Origin: Salvia splendens
Taxonomy: Eukaryota; Streptophyta; Magnoliopsida; Lamiales; Lamiaceae
Length of the DNA stretch: 64,000 bases
Direction of reading: 5' to 3'
NCBI RefSeq assembly: GCF_004379255.2
Contig: NC_056051.1
Location: 9,463,968 to 9,527,967, forward strand
Positions within the stretch are counted from its first letter, which is position 1; every line of letters starts with the position of its first letter. The notes under the pieces were generated by a model that saw nothing but the letters and a program-made list of their open reading frames with translations, had not been told where the DNA came from and ran no database searches. The translations under genes and the position numbers were made by a program. Below are positions 21,799 through 33,072 of the stretch, piece by piece.

Positions 21799-22670
21799 TG
21801 ATACGACCCCACATAGAGGCCCCATGACTAGGTCCATGGCAAGGCAGCTACGTGAGGGGCTTTCTACTTTTGTATAAAAGGCCATACAGGAGTAGTCCTT
21901 GAAGAACGAGACACCCACGATGAAGAACGTGCTAAAAATTGAAGGAGGAAGACTTCTACCCGAACGGGTGGAATTTGACGCACCAAACCACCCGGCAGGG
22001 TACCCTTGCTGCCACTCGTCCGGGTGCCCCGACAAAGGCGTGAAGGAGTCATAATGATCCACCCGGCCGGGTGACCTTTTGGTCCACCAGCCCACCCGGT
22101 CGGGTAGTCCAAAGAAGGAAGCCGGGTTCCAGGGTGTTTCACCCGGCCGGGTGACTTAGTTCCCCTAAGTCCACCCGGTCGGGTAGGATGACGCTGCCTA
22201 GATTTTGTGGTCCTTTTTCTTGGGATTTGGGCCTAAACTATAAATACCTCTTTTTTCCATTTCATTCCTTGGTGTTTAGTAAAATCAAATACTTGAGAGA
22301 TTTGTTCCTCTTAAAGAGGTTTTCTACCTAGATTTAGGTTACTTGATTCATCAATTCTTAGTGAAGTATGGATCAAGTAGAGGTATGCTTTGAGGATTGT
22401 GATTACCTTGAAGATCTAGCCATGAATGCATGTTAGTATGGTGTAAGTGCCTTAGCTTACTTCGTCGATGACTTTGTATTCCATTTTCCATATTATCCAA
22501 TGTTAATCTTTCTTGTTCATCTTAGATTCATTAGTTCTTGTTGGATTTATGATTTGGCTTTGTTTATTTTGATTAATTGAAAATCTACTTAACCAAAAAT
22601 ATTAGATCAAGCATCTACTATTGGGTTTTTCCTTGGGTTAATGGATCATGAACTACTTGCATCCACATCA
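21799..22670 (+). repeat. 5' LTR of the second gypsy
   Basis: This 872-bp LTR carries several palindromic CACCCGGCCGGGTG-type motifs between about 21985 and 22187. CTATAAATACC near 22238-22250 is the likely TATA region. Confidence 0.9.
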
Positions 22671-22672
22671 TT

Positions 22673-22686
22673 TGGTATCTAGAGCC
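22673..22686 (+). other. Primer binding site, initiator tRNA-Met type
   Basis: TGGTATCTAGAGCC lies two bases after the LTR. It equals the usual initiator-Met site with one extra T after TGGTATC. Confidence 0.75.
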
Positions 22687-23387
22687 TAGTACCCACTAGG
22701 TGTTTGATCTTTTGTTTCTTTGATTTTTACTTTAGCCTTTTGTGTTTCCTCGTTTTTAGCCTATATGTGATTGCTGATCGGATTGATCTATTGTTGTTGG
22801 ATTGAGATAAAATTTTATGTGAATATATCTTGGTATGTTAGCTAATTGCCTATAAAATATCAGCCAAAAATACCTTCATTTGCCTATGAATACGATCGAT
22901 TGAATATATGTGCCTGGTTTTTGCATTGTTGGGGAAAAAGTGAAAAATCATACCCTATATCAAAATCTGACTTGGTGGGGCTATTTTATCCTTGAAATAA
23001 ACTCAAAAAAAATTCCTAATGCTTAGTCCATGTTTACCACATTTCCAACTTTCATATATGGCTTGCGTGTGTTTTGCTTAAGGCCCTGAACTTACTTGCA
23101 TCTTGCTAATATATGTTTATGTGTTATTTTATTCTTGAGATTAGTTTGCAAAGGAGTATACCTTGATTGATCCACCTCAAGCACCTACAACTTGGAATTG
23201 GAGTTGCGAGTGTGAGTGAAACCACCTATTACTATACTCTAAACCTTCTTCCGAGTGATATTGGGGAGTGACTTTTGGGGGTTGAGACATCTTGGTTAAG
23301 GCCACCTTTTTAAATCTTATTTTACTTTTTTACTACCCACACTTGGGCTAGTCCTTAGTGTTTGTCTTATTTACAGGAATTTACCTT
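22687..23387 (+). other. Untranslated leader of the second gypsy
   Basis: About 700 bp between the PBS and the gag ATG hold no open frame of note. The length is usual for gypsy leaders. I see no other feature. Confidence 0.6.
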
Positions 23388-24665
23388 ATGCCTCCTCGCA
23401 CCCGGTCCAACAAAATGGCGGGGACAAGTGCGGAAGGGGAGGAAACAAGCATGAGACAACCTATATCCGAGGCGGACCTAGTGAGCTTAATGTCTCAGAT
23501 GATGGCGGATCTCAAGCGAGAGATGAGAGAGCAGGATACCCGGATGGAGGCACGGATGAAGGAATCCAAAGCTCGTGTGCTAGCCACCCAAAACACTCTA
23601 TTTTAAGAGTTCTATACATTGAAGGAGGAACGAAGGACTAGGCCTCCCACTCCTATGAGCAATGTTGCACCCAATGAGGCTCCAGAAGAAATTGTTGAAG
23701 AGGAGGCGTACGAGGGGTGGAAAAGGGGGAATTTTAGAGATAGAGTTAACCACATGGAGAATGGATGGTTTGGGGGTGGGGAGGGGGGGAATGGAGCCAA
23801 TAGGCGGTTTGAAGGAGGAAACGGGGGGTATGGTCGTTTTGGGGTAGAAAATCAACATGGGGGGATGGAACCTTATGGGGATAGGTTTAGAAGGGATAGG
23901 TACCATGGGGAGGAGTTCCGGCCTCGATTTGATGATCTTTCCAAGACCTTGAAGCACAACCTACCCGAATTCCATGGAAAATTTGATCCCGAAGCATACT
24001 AGGAGTGGAAATCTCAAGTGGATAAAGTTTTCTCCCTCCACAACTATTTCGATGGAGACAAGGTGAAATTGCATTGGCGGAGTTTAGGGGCCTTGCTAAT
24101 ACTTGGTGGAATGATGTGATGAGAAAGAAGAGATTAGTTAGGTTGGGAGAAGTTCTTTCATGGGAGGAGTTGTGTAGGATCATGAAGGAGTCATTTGTGC
24201 CTAAATCCTATTATCGTAGGCTTAGAGAGGAGCTTCAAGACCTAAGGCAAGGATCAATGAGTGTGATTGATTATTACTATGAACTTCTCTCCTGGATGAA
24301 CAAGATAGGGGTGGATGAGTCGGAAGTGGCTACTCAAGACTGTTTCATCCATGGTCTCAACACTACTTTGAAGCACAAGGTGCAAATTGAAGCACTAAGG
24401 GGCATATCTTTGGGGGAAATGCTTAGTTTTGCCAAGACCTTTGACAGACAAGGCAAAGAGGTGGCTCTTAGCAAGGTCAAGATGGCGTCTAGCCAATCCG
24501 GAGGGGGAATGGTGGCAAACAAGTATAGCACCCCTACTAAAAAGATGGAGAGCTTCCCTAACTCTCAAGGGAAGTCATCTAGCAAGCCTACTCCTAGCCC
24601 TCAAGTTTCTAAAGCTCCCACTCCCTCGAGCGATAAAAAGGTACAATGTTTTAAGTGTAAGAGTT
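23388..24665 (+). pseudogene. Gypsy gag with zinc knuckle remnant
   Basis: Starting at the ATG at 23388 (MPPRTRSNKMAG), the frame gives a charged helical N-terminus with a stop at 23605. It then has a Gly/Arg-rich segment (GGGEGGNGANRRFEGGNGGY) and LKHNLPEFHGKFDPEAY, followed by a stop. A frameshift near 24065 leads to the gag domain (24074-24667): ANTWWNDVMRKKRL, then ELCRIMKESFVP and LREELQDLRQGSMSVIDYY. It ends in the first half of a CCHC knuckle (VQCFKCKS, stop, GHYARE), where the stop at 24665-24667 replaces a residue of the finger. The gene is inactive through at least three stops and one frameshift. Confidence 0.88.
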
Positions 24666-24667
24666 AA

Positions 24668-26596
24668 GGTCATTATGCGCGTGAGTTCCCAAACCAACGT
24701 GTAATGGTTATTGGGCAAGATGGTAGCGTGTATAGTGAGGATGAGGAGGAATGTGTTGAGGAGGGTGTGGAGGCAAGTGTGGATCCCCGCATGTCTTATT
24801 CTAGTTGGAAGGAGGAGAGTGAAGAGGTAAAGACGTTAGTGGTGCTTAGGATGCTCCATGTGCAACATGAGGTTGAGGAGCATAAGGAGCAAATGTGCAA
24901 TATTTTCCACATGAATTGCAAGGTGAAGGATAAAACTTGTTTGGTGATCATTGATGGTAGGAGTTGTGCCAATGTTGTGAGTGATCAATTGGTAGCCAAA
25001 TTGGGGTTGGAGGCCATCAAACATCCTAGGCCCTATAAACTTCAATGGTTGGGGAAAATCGGGGAGTTGAAGGTGACAACTCAAAGCCTTGTGCCCTTGA
25101 AGAATGGAGTGTTTGAAGATGAGGTGTTGTGTGATGTGATTCCCATGACGGCTTGCCATGTCTTGTTGGGGCGACCTTGGGAATTTGATAGAAAGGTTTA
25201 CAAAAATGGATACACTAACGAGTATTTTTACATGCTCAATGGTTAGAAGATTAGGTTGAAGCCTCTTTTGCCTAGGGATGTATTTGAAGCGCACCAACAC
25301 CTACAAAGGGAAATGGAAAGGGGTAGAGAGAAATAGCTAGTGAGGGAGGGTGAGTTAAAAAAGCCAAGTGAGAATAGGGGTGGTGAGAGCAAAAATAAGG
25401 TAGCCAAACGAGAAAAACCACAAGCAAGGGAGGGAAAAGGTTGTTTGTTAGCTAGGCCCTCCGACCTTGGATGGGCACTAAATAGTCGTTCAACCATTCT
25501 TCTTATGGTCCAGAATGACTTGTGTTTAAATGCTAACTATATTGATTGAGAATGTGTTGCAGGATTTCTAAGATGTCTTCCCGGATGAACTACCCAACAA
25601 GCTTCTACCCGTGAGAGGGATCGAGCATCAAACTGATTTTGCTCTTGGATCCTCACTTCTCAACTGGGCGGCTTACAAGGCAAACCCGATGGAGACACAA
25701 TAACTTCAAAGGCAAGTCGAGGGACTCCTTGCCAAAGATTTGATCCGAGGATCTCTCTCACCTTGTGTCGTTCCCGTGATTTTAGTTCCAAAGAAAGATT
25801 GTAGGGCCATAAGCAAGATCACTATTAAGTATATGCATCTCATATCTAGACTAGATGACATGCTTGAAGACTAGTGTGGCTCTACTTGCTTTTCTAAGAT
25901 CGACTTGGCTAGTGGATATCACCAAATTCGCATGAAAGAGGGAGATGAGTGGAAAACCGCTTTCAAAACTAAGTTTGGTTTGTATGAATGGCTTGTGATG
26001 CCTTTTGGGTTGACCAATGCCCCTTCTATGTTCATGTGTTTGATGCATCGTGTTCTTCGCCCTTTTATTGGAAAATGTATGGTAGTCTACTTTGATGATA
26101 TATTGATTTATAGCAAAAGTGTTGAAGATCATACTAGTCATCTTAGGGATGTGCTTGAAGTGTTGAGAGTGAATGTTTTATATGCTAAATTGCCTAAATG
26201 CACTTTTTGTGTTGATGGAGCTGTGTTTCTTGGTTTTGTGGTGGGGAGAGGTGGAGTGGAGGTAGATGAGAAGAAAGTGAAGGCAATTAGGGAGTGTCTT
26301 ACACCCAAGAATGTGAGTGAGATTCGATCCTTCAATGGTCTAGAAAGCTTCTATAGGAGGTTTGTGAGAGATTTTTCTACTAAGGTCTCCCCTTTAAATC
26401 ACCTTGTGAAGAAAGCTTTTAACACCTTGAAAAATGACCTTACCCATGCTCCTTTGTTAGCTCTTCCCAACTTTGACAAAACCTTTGAGTTGGAGTGTGA
26501 TGCTAGTGGGGTAGGAATTGGTGGAGTTCTCATGCAAGAAGGAAACCTATAGCTTATTTTTCCGAGAAGCGTGGCCAAGCCCAATTGAATTAAAGA
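24668..26596 (+). pseudogene. Gypsy protease and reverse transcriptase, RNase H mostly deleted
   Basis: After the knuckle the frame reads a protease domain (24704-25246): VIIDGRSCANVVSD in place of the usual D-S/T-G, later HVLLGRPWEFDRK. A linker with stops follows. RT begins near 25570 (DELPNKLLPVRGIEHQTDF) and shows [30 protein letters not shown] and the catalytic [11 protein letters not shown] (about 26088-26120). The RNase H start is [16 protein letters not shown]; then about 190 residues are missing, because [13 protein letters not shown] is followed almost at once by the [12 protein letters not shown] motif that precedes integrase. Stops near 25700, 25850 and 25873 add to the damage. 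Confidence 0.88.
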
Positions 26597-27777
26597 ATCT
26601 CATTTGGGCGGTTTAATGGGACATTTTGGGGTGTTGAAAACTTTTGATATTTTGAGTGAGTACTTCTTTTGGCCTTGCATGAAGAAATATGTTGAGAGAT
26701 TTTGTGGGCAATGCATAGAGTGTAGGCAAGCTAAGTCTAAGTCTAGTAATTTTGGGCTTTACATCCTTTGCCTCCACCTACACACCCCATGGGTAGATAT
26801 CTCCATAGATTTCGTGTTTGGTCTACCCATGTCTTCTAGGAAGAATGATAGCATTTTTGTGGTGGTAGATAGATTCTCCAAGACGGCTCATTTCATTCCA
26901 TGCAAGAAGACAAATGATGCTAAGTTCATTGCCAATTTGTTCTTTAGGGAGGTAGTCAAGCTACATGGAATTCCAAAGACAATTGTGAGTGATCGGGATG
27001 TCAAGTTTTTGAGTTTCTTTTGGAAGACTCTTTGGGGTATGTTGGGCACTAAACTTCTCTTTTCTACTACCGCCCACCCCCAAACGGATGGTCAAACAGA
27101 AGTAGTTAACCGGTCCTTAGGTGCTCTCCTTCGTGCTCTTGTTTTTAGAATAGAACATCTTGGGAGGAATGCTTACCCATTGTCGAGTTTGCCTATAATA
27201 GGACCATGCATTATACTACTTCTTTATCCCCTTTTGAAGTTGTATATGGTTTCAATCCTCTTATCCAGTTGGACTTGTCCACGGTAGATTTGCCTTTGCC
27301 ATATTTGTTGGATGTAGGTGGCGAGGAGGAGGCTCAATTTGTGAAGGACTTGCACGTTCAAGTACAAGAGCGGATTCATCGAAAGAGTGAGCAAGTGGCC
27401 GACAAGTAAATAAGGGGTGCAAGAAAGTGGTCTTCCAACCCGGGGATTGGGTGTGGGTACACTTTAGGAAGATACGTTTTCCCAACAAGACCAAGGGGAA
27501 ACTTGCGCCGAGAGGAGATGATCCTTTTCTTGTGTTGGAGCGCGTCAATGACAATGCCTATGTGATCGACTTGCCCGATGAGTACAACGTGAGTTGCACG
27601 TTCAATGTGCCTGACTTGAGCCCGTTCGATTTTATAGGGAGTCCGGATTTGAGGACAAATCCTTTTCAAGAAGGGGAGGATGATACGATCCCATATGGAG
27701 GCCGCATGACGAGGTCCATGGTGAAGCGGCTACGTGAGGGGCTCTCTAATTTTGTGCAAAAGGCCATACAGGAGTAG
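26597..27777 (+). pseudogene. Gypsy integrase and C-terminal tail
   Basis: The integrase zinc domain ([13 protein letters not shown]) leads into the core with [21 protein letters not shown] and [13 protein letters not shown], so D, D and E are all present (26604-27120). A frameshift near 27150 and a stop at 27407-27409 follow. The final frame (27427-27777) carries the C-terminal PGDWVWVHFRKIRFP and KLAPRGDDPFLVLERV. It then runs over the PPT and about 97 bases into the 3' LTR (MTRSMVKRLREGL). No chromodomain is recognisable. The gene would have integrated the element; this copy is broken. Confidence 0.88.
27668..27680 (+). other. Polypurine tract of the second gypsy
   Basis: AAGAAGGGGAGGA directly abuts the 3' LTR, inside the coding frame. 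Confidence 0.85.
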
Positions 27778-29895
27778 TCCTTGAAGAACGAGGTGCCCAC
27801 GATGAAGAACGTGCTAAAAATTAAAGGAGGAAGACTTCCACCCGACCAGGTGGGATTTGACGCACCAAACCACCCAGCCGGGTACAACCTGCTGGATTTG
27901 AAGGAGGAAACATGCATCAAATTGATCACATAATAATTCTTATCTATTAGCAGATTATTTAGACAAATTCTATTCGCGCAATTATCTCATGTATCATGCT
28001 CACAACTTGAATAAAAACATGCTTTAAGTATAATTGAAATCTAAAACATACTTTCTACGGATTAGTCAATTTACCTTGAGGATTTTCCAAAGAATCGAAG
28101 ATAGCTAGTGCCTTCTCCACGTGAAGATCATGAGTACTAAATCACGGATCTTCTGACTGGTTCCTGGACTGTATGCTGATATCAGTGTGGGCTGATCTCA
28201 CCAGAATACTAGGACTTAAATAAAGAAGACGGGAATTCTATCTCACGGAGGAGAACTGAAGGAGAAAAATCGTCCCCTATAAGGAATAGGAGGGGGACAA
28301 AAATTATGATGAAAATTAAGTGTATTGTCTGCCTGCTCTATTCTCCTATTTATATTAAGTCACACATTGGGCTCAGTCAGGGATCTATGTAAGGTTTTGG
28401 ATATGGCCTCCCCCAATTGCATTTTTACTAATTAAATTGAACACACAACTTTATACAAGCTTATATTAGAATATTACGAGCAGCCACTACAGAATTAATA
28501 TTGCACTGCCCATCCAAATCTGAAATTATAAATAATCCGGGTTTCCATTTGTTTGTCGTTCATTTCTCGCGCTTAAGATAGAAACGTCCATTAATTAATT
28601 AGTGTCTGCTATGAACTTAATTAATTAACATCTTATTAATTCCAAGAGTAGACTTAGCAAGAAACTCGTATTTATTATACATAGAGTAATCAAACTCCAA
28701 CTAGCTAGGTTCCGAATAATAAAGCCTTGTTTCAAGCTCCTCTTGAGGAATTTATCAAACGAGACTCACCTCGCGCACGATTCAATATAATAGCAATCCT
28801 AGCACGGCTAGGTATTAATCAACACTACCCAATATACCAGGATTAGTGAGTTGCGAAAAACCCGCACCATTTGGTAAGTCAAAGTAGTACATAATCAATA
28901 CCGTATGCTCAATGCTAACGTACATTGATTAAGAAATAAATAATTTATCAAGACCTCGTCTTTTAATAGATAGCATAAAGACTTGTCTCGCTGTTAGATC
29001 CAATTCAGTGCTCTACCACACCAATGTCATCTTATTTCAGTAAGGCTTAGAAATATGCGGACTGACATTGCAACCTTTCACGATAAGTAGTATAGGCCTA
29101 TCCGGGTTGGGAAATTATTATTTTTCTTTTTACAGAACTGACCGTGTGACCTTAAAGTGGACGACGCCCACAAATGGTCTACTAAAACAAAGACTTAGAC
29201 CTTGTTAAGTTACTTATACATTTAAACATGCATCAAACATCCATTAAATGTAAAACATAACAATATTATGACAAAAATAATATGTTTCATTCATTGGAAA
29301 ATAAAATAAAGAGTTTTACAATATTCAATCACTGGAAAGGTGATTTCTAGTATACCAACTCTAACAGGAGTGACTTAGTTCCCCTAAGTCCACTCGGTCG
29401 GGTAGGATGATGCTGCTTAGATTTTTTGGTCCTTTTTCTTTGGATTTGGGCCTAAACTATAAATACCTCTTTTCCCATTTTATTCCTTGGGTTTTACTGA
29501 AATCAAATACTTGAGAGATTTGTTCCTCTTGAAGAGGTTTTCTATCTAATTTCTAGATTTAGGTTGCTTGATTCATCAATTCCTAGTGAAGTATGGATCA
29601 AGTAGAGGTATGCTTTGAGGATTGTGGTTACCTTGAAGATCTAGCCTTGAATGCATGTTAGTATGGTGTAAGTGTCTTAGCTTATTTCATCACTGACTTT
29701 GTATTCCATTTTCCACATTATCCAATATTAATCCTTCTTGTTCATCTTAGATTCATTAGTTCTTGTTGAATCTATGATTTTTCTTTGTTTATTTTTATTA
29801 ATTGAAAATCTACTTCACCAAAAATATTAGATCAAGCATCTACTATTAGGTTTTTCCTTGGGTTAATGGATTATGAACTACACGGATCCACATCA
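27681..29895 (+). repeat. 3' LTR of the second gypsy, split by a Copia LTR
   Basis: The LTR starts TGATACGATCCC, is interrupted at 27899-29366 and ends CCACATCA at 29895. The two pieces add up to about 750 bp. Relative to the 5' LTR about 150 bp with the palindromic motifs is missing at the interruption, so deletion accompanied or followed that insertion. Confidence 0.88.
27899..29366 (-). repeat. Copia-type LTR copy A
   Basis: This 1468-bp copy is the reverse complement of the 8652-10115 family, starting TGTTAGAGTTGG on the minus strand. The flanks GGATT and GGAGT could be a TSD with one change, but host sequence is missing here, so this is uncertain. It is the first member of the LTR-spacer array. 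Confidence 0.88.
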
Positions 29896-30337
29896 ATCAT
29901 GTACACCATATTTTCACTAGACCATATTTGAGTATGCGATTAGTGTTGCTAGTAGATTCATGGCAAATCCAGTATTAGAGCATTGACATGTTGTTAAGTG
30001 GATCCTCAGATATATGAGAGGAACAACAGATCACGGGATCATGTTCAAGAAGCTTGAGAATGGAGAAAGAGAGCCTCTGATGGGTTTCTGTGATTCAGAA
30101 AGAGAGCATTGACTAAGAAGTCATAACCCTGCTATGTTTTTTTCCTCTATGGAAATGCAATTAGTTGGAAGTCTTGTTTGTAATCGGTAATGGTTCTCTC
30201 CAACACTAAGGCTGAATACACAGCTCTAACTGAAGCAGTAAAAGAGAGTTTATGGCTCAAATGGATTCTCTCATTTTGGTGTTGAGCAGCAGTCAGTGGA
30301 GATCAACTATGACAGCTCAAGTGCTATTTGTTTGATT
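29896..30337 (+). pseudogene. Outer Copia relic: RNase H tail, copy 1
   Basis: Reading from the gypsy TSD, fragments in several frames match the end of the young Copia: IMYT, ERNNRSRDHVQEA, then GNAISWKS, LSNTKAEYTALTEAVKESLW and SSSAICL. This is the RT-RNase H end of the element. Stops are frequent. It breaks off near 30337, where a fragment of another Copia begins. The break is shared with copy 2 and so predates the duplication. Confidence 0.8.
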
Positions 30338-30493
30338 AGTGATGAGTTTTACTCATTAAAATATTATTATTGATGAGATATGAGTTAGAAACAATGAACT
30401 ACACCTTAAAGAAACTACCAACATTAGTACCTTCTACAACATACGAGTTGTGGACTAGAGCGACTCTAGTCTCGTATATCTCAAGGTGTGAAG
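30338..30493 (+). pseudogene. Copia-3 integrase fragment, copy 1
   Basis: A short stretch homologous to 32913-33072 contains TTYELWTRATLVSYISRCE, the TPYELW region after the integrase core of many Copia elements. It is truncated on both sides, by the junction with the outer Copia and by LTR B. Confidence 0.6.
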
Positions 30494-31961
30494 TGAAGGG
30501 GTTGGCAGCGGATACATGCATCAAATTGATCACATAATTATTCTGATCTATTTAGCAGATTATTTAGACAAATTCTATTCGCGTAATCACATGTATCATG
30601 TTTATAACTTGAATTCATTCATGCTTTAGTGTAATGAAACCTAAAACATGTTTACTACGGATTAGTCAATTTACCATGAGGATTTTCCAAAGAATCGAAG
30701 ATAGCTAGTGCCTTCTCCACGTGAAGATCTTGAGTAATAAACCACAGATCTTCTGACTGGTTCTCGGGCTGTATGTTAATATCAGTGTGGGCTGATCTCA
30801 CCAGAATACTAAGACATAAATAAAGAAGACAGAAATTCTATCTCGCGGAGGAGAGCTGAAGGAAAAAAATTGTCCCCTATAAGAAATAGGAGGGGGACGA
30901 AAATTATGATGAAAATTAAGTGTATTTTCTGTCTGCTTTATTCTCCTATTTATATTCATTCACATATTGGGCCTAGTCAGGGATCTATGGAAGGTTTTGG
31001 ATATGGCCTCCCTCAATTGGCTTTTTACTAATTAAATTGAACCCTCAATTTTATACAAGCTTATATTGGAATATTATGAGCAGCCACTACAGAAGTAATA
31101 TTGCACTGGCCATCTAAATCCGAAATTATAAGTAATCCGGGTTTCCATTTGTTTATCGTTCATTTCATGCGCTTAAGATAGAAACGTCCATTAATTAATT
31201 AGTGTCTGCTATGAACTTAATTAATTAACATCTTATTAATTTCAAAAGTGGACTTAGCAAGAAACTCTTATTTATTATTCATAGAGTAATCAAACTCCAA
31301 CTAGCTAGGTTCAGAATAATAAAGTCTTGTTTCAAGCTCCCCTTGAGGAAGTTATCAAACAAGACTCACCTTGCGCACGATTCAATATAATTGCAATCCT
31401 AGCACCGCTAGATATTAATCACCACTACCCAATATACCAGGATTATTGGGTTGTGAAAAACCCGCACCATTTGGTAAGTCAAAGTAGTGCATAATCAATA
31501 CCGTATGCTCAATGCTAACGTACATTGATTAAGAAATAAATAATTTATCAAGACCCCGTCTTTCAGTAGATATTATAAAGGCTTGTCTCCCTATTAGATC
31601 CAATTCAGTGCTCTACCACACCAATGTCATTTTATTTCAGTAAGGCTTAGAAATATGCGGACAGACATTGCAACCTTTCACGATAGGTAGTCTAGGCCTA
31701 TCTGGGTTGTGAAATTATTATTTTTCTTTTTTCAGAACTGACCGTGTTACCTTAAAGTGGACGACGCCCACAACCGGTCTACTAAAACAAAGACTTAGAC
31801 CTTGTTAAGTTACTTATACATTTAAACATGCATCAAACATCCATTAAATGTAAAACATAACAACATTATGACAAAAATAATATGTTTCATCTGTTGGAAA
31901 ATAAAGAGTTTTACAGTATTCAATCACTCAAAAGGTGATTTCTAGTATACAAACTTTACCA
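30494..31961 (-). repeat. Copia-type LTR copy B (recombinant)
   Basis: This 1468-bp minus-orientation LTR has flanks that do not match each other. The left flank GTGTGAAG equals that of LTR C and the right flank GGGTGACTTAG resembles that after LTR A. It is therefore best read as the crossover product of the tandem duplication. Confidence 0.85.
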
Positions 31962-32473
31962 CGGGTGACTTAGTTCCCCTAAGTCCACCCGGTTGGGTAG
32001 GATGACACTGCCTAGATTTTTTGGTCCTTTTTCTTGGGATTTGGGCCTAAACTATAAATACCTCTTCTTCCCATTTTATACCTCGGTCTTGAGAGATTTT
32101 TTTCCTCTTGAAGATGTTTTCTATCTAATTTCTAGATTTAGGTTGCTTGATTCATTAATTCCTAGTGAAGTATGGATCAAGTAGAGGTATGCTTTGAGGA
32201 TGTAGTTACCTTGAAGATCTAGCCATGAATGCATGTTAGTATGGTGTAAGTATCTTAGCTTACTTCATCACTGACTTTGTATTCCATTTTCCACATTATC
32301 CAATGTTAATCCTTCTTGTTCATCTTAGATTCATTAGTTCTTGTTGGATCTATGATTTTCCTTTGTTTATTTTTATTAATTGAAAATCTACTTCACCAAA
32401 AATAGTAGATCAAGTATCTACTATTGGGTTTTTCCTTGGGTTAATGGATCATGAACTACATGGATCCACATCA
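31962..32473 (+). repeat. Second gypsy LTR end, duplicated copy
   Basis: This is homologous to 29367-29895, from GGGTGACTTAGTTCCCC to CCACATCA, as part of duplication unit 2. Confidence 0.85.
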
Positions 32474-32912
32474 ATCATGTACACCATGATTTTCACTAGA
32501 CCATATTTGAGTATGCCATTAGTGTTGCTAGTAGATTCATGGCAAATCCAGGATTGGAGCATTGACATGTTGTTAAGTGGATCCTCAGATATATGAGAGG
32601 AACAACAGATCATGGGATCATGTTCAAGAAGTTTGAGAATGAAGAAAGAGAGCCTATGATGGGTTTCGGTGATTCAGAAAGAGAGCATTGACTAAGAAGT
32701 CATAAATCGGCTATGTTTTCTTCCTCTATGGAAATGCAATTAGTTGGAAGTGTTGTTTGTAATCGGTGGTGGTTCCCTCCAACACTAAGGCTGAATACAC
32801 AGCTCTAACTGAAGCAGTAAAAGAGAGTTTCTGGCTCAAAGGGATTCTCTCATTTTGGTGTTGAGCAGCAGTCAGTGGAGATCAACTATGACAGCTCAAG
32901 TGCTATTTGTTT
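32474..32912 (+). pseudogene. Outer Copia relic: RNase H tail, copy 2
   Basis: This duplicate of 29896-30337 has scattered substitutions and the same frames and stops (NTKAEYTALTEAVKESFW; SSSAICL). The shared truncation near 32912 shows that the tail was already lost before duplication. There is no function. Confidence 0.8.
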
Positions 32913-33072
32913 GATTAGTGATGAGTTTTACTCATTACTATATTATCATTGATGAGATATGCGTTAGAAACAATGAACTACACCTTAAAGAAACTACCAA
33001 CATCAGTACCTTTTACAACATACGAGTTGTGGACTAGAGCGACTCTAGTCTCGTACATCTCAAGGTGTGAAG
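32913..33072 (+). pseudogene. Copia-3 integrase fragment, copy 2
   Basis: The stretch reads MRYALETMNYTLKKLPTSVP, then FTTYELWTRATLVSY, the region after the integrase core in Copia elements. Across LTR C and its TSD TGAAG (33068-33072, 34336-34340) the reading continues into 34341-35719. This identifies LTR C as an insertion into Copia-3. Confidence 0.72.

Larger units (their letters stand above)
21799..29895 (+). mobile_element. Second Ty3/gypsy retrotransposon, nested, old
   Basis: The LTRs (21799-22670; 27681-29895 with a nested insert) start TGATACGA and end CCACATCA. The flanks are ATCAA (21794-21798) and ATCAT (29896-29900), a 5-bp duplication with one change, and they split a conserved Copia motif. 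The interior has an initiator-Met-like PBS, gag, protease, RT, integrase and a clean PPT. About 25 of the first ~213 LTR positions differ, so it is older than the Athila. The last frame runs about 30 codons into the 3' LTR, as in several plant gypsy lineages. No chromodomain is visible, so the lineage is left open. Confidence 0.92.

Noticed and set aside
27894..29371. Perfect solo-LTR insertion with TSD for LTR copy A
   Set aside because: The flanks GGATT and GGAGT differ by one base and ~150 bp of host LTR is missing there, so the TSD is not secure.
30494..31961. LTR copy B as an independent insertion
   Set aside because: Its flanks do not match each other but match those of copies C and A, which fits recombination rather than insertion.
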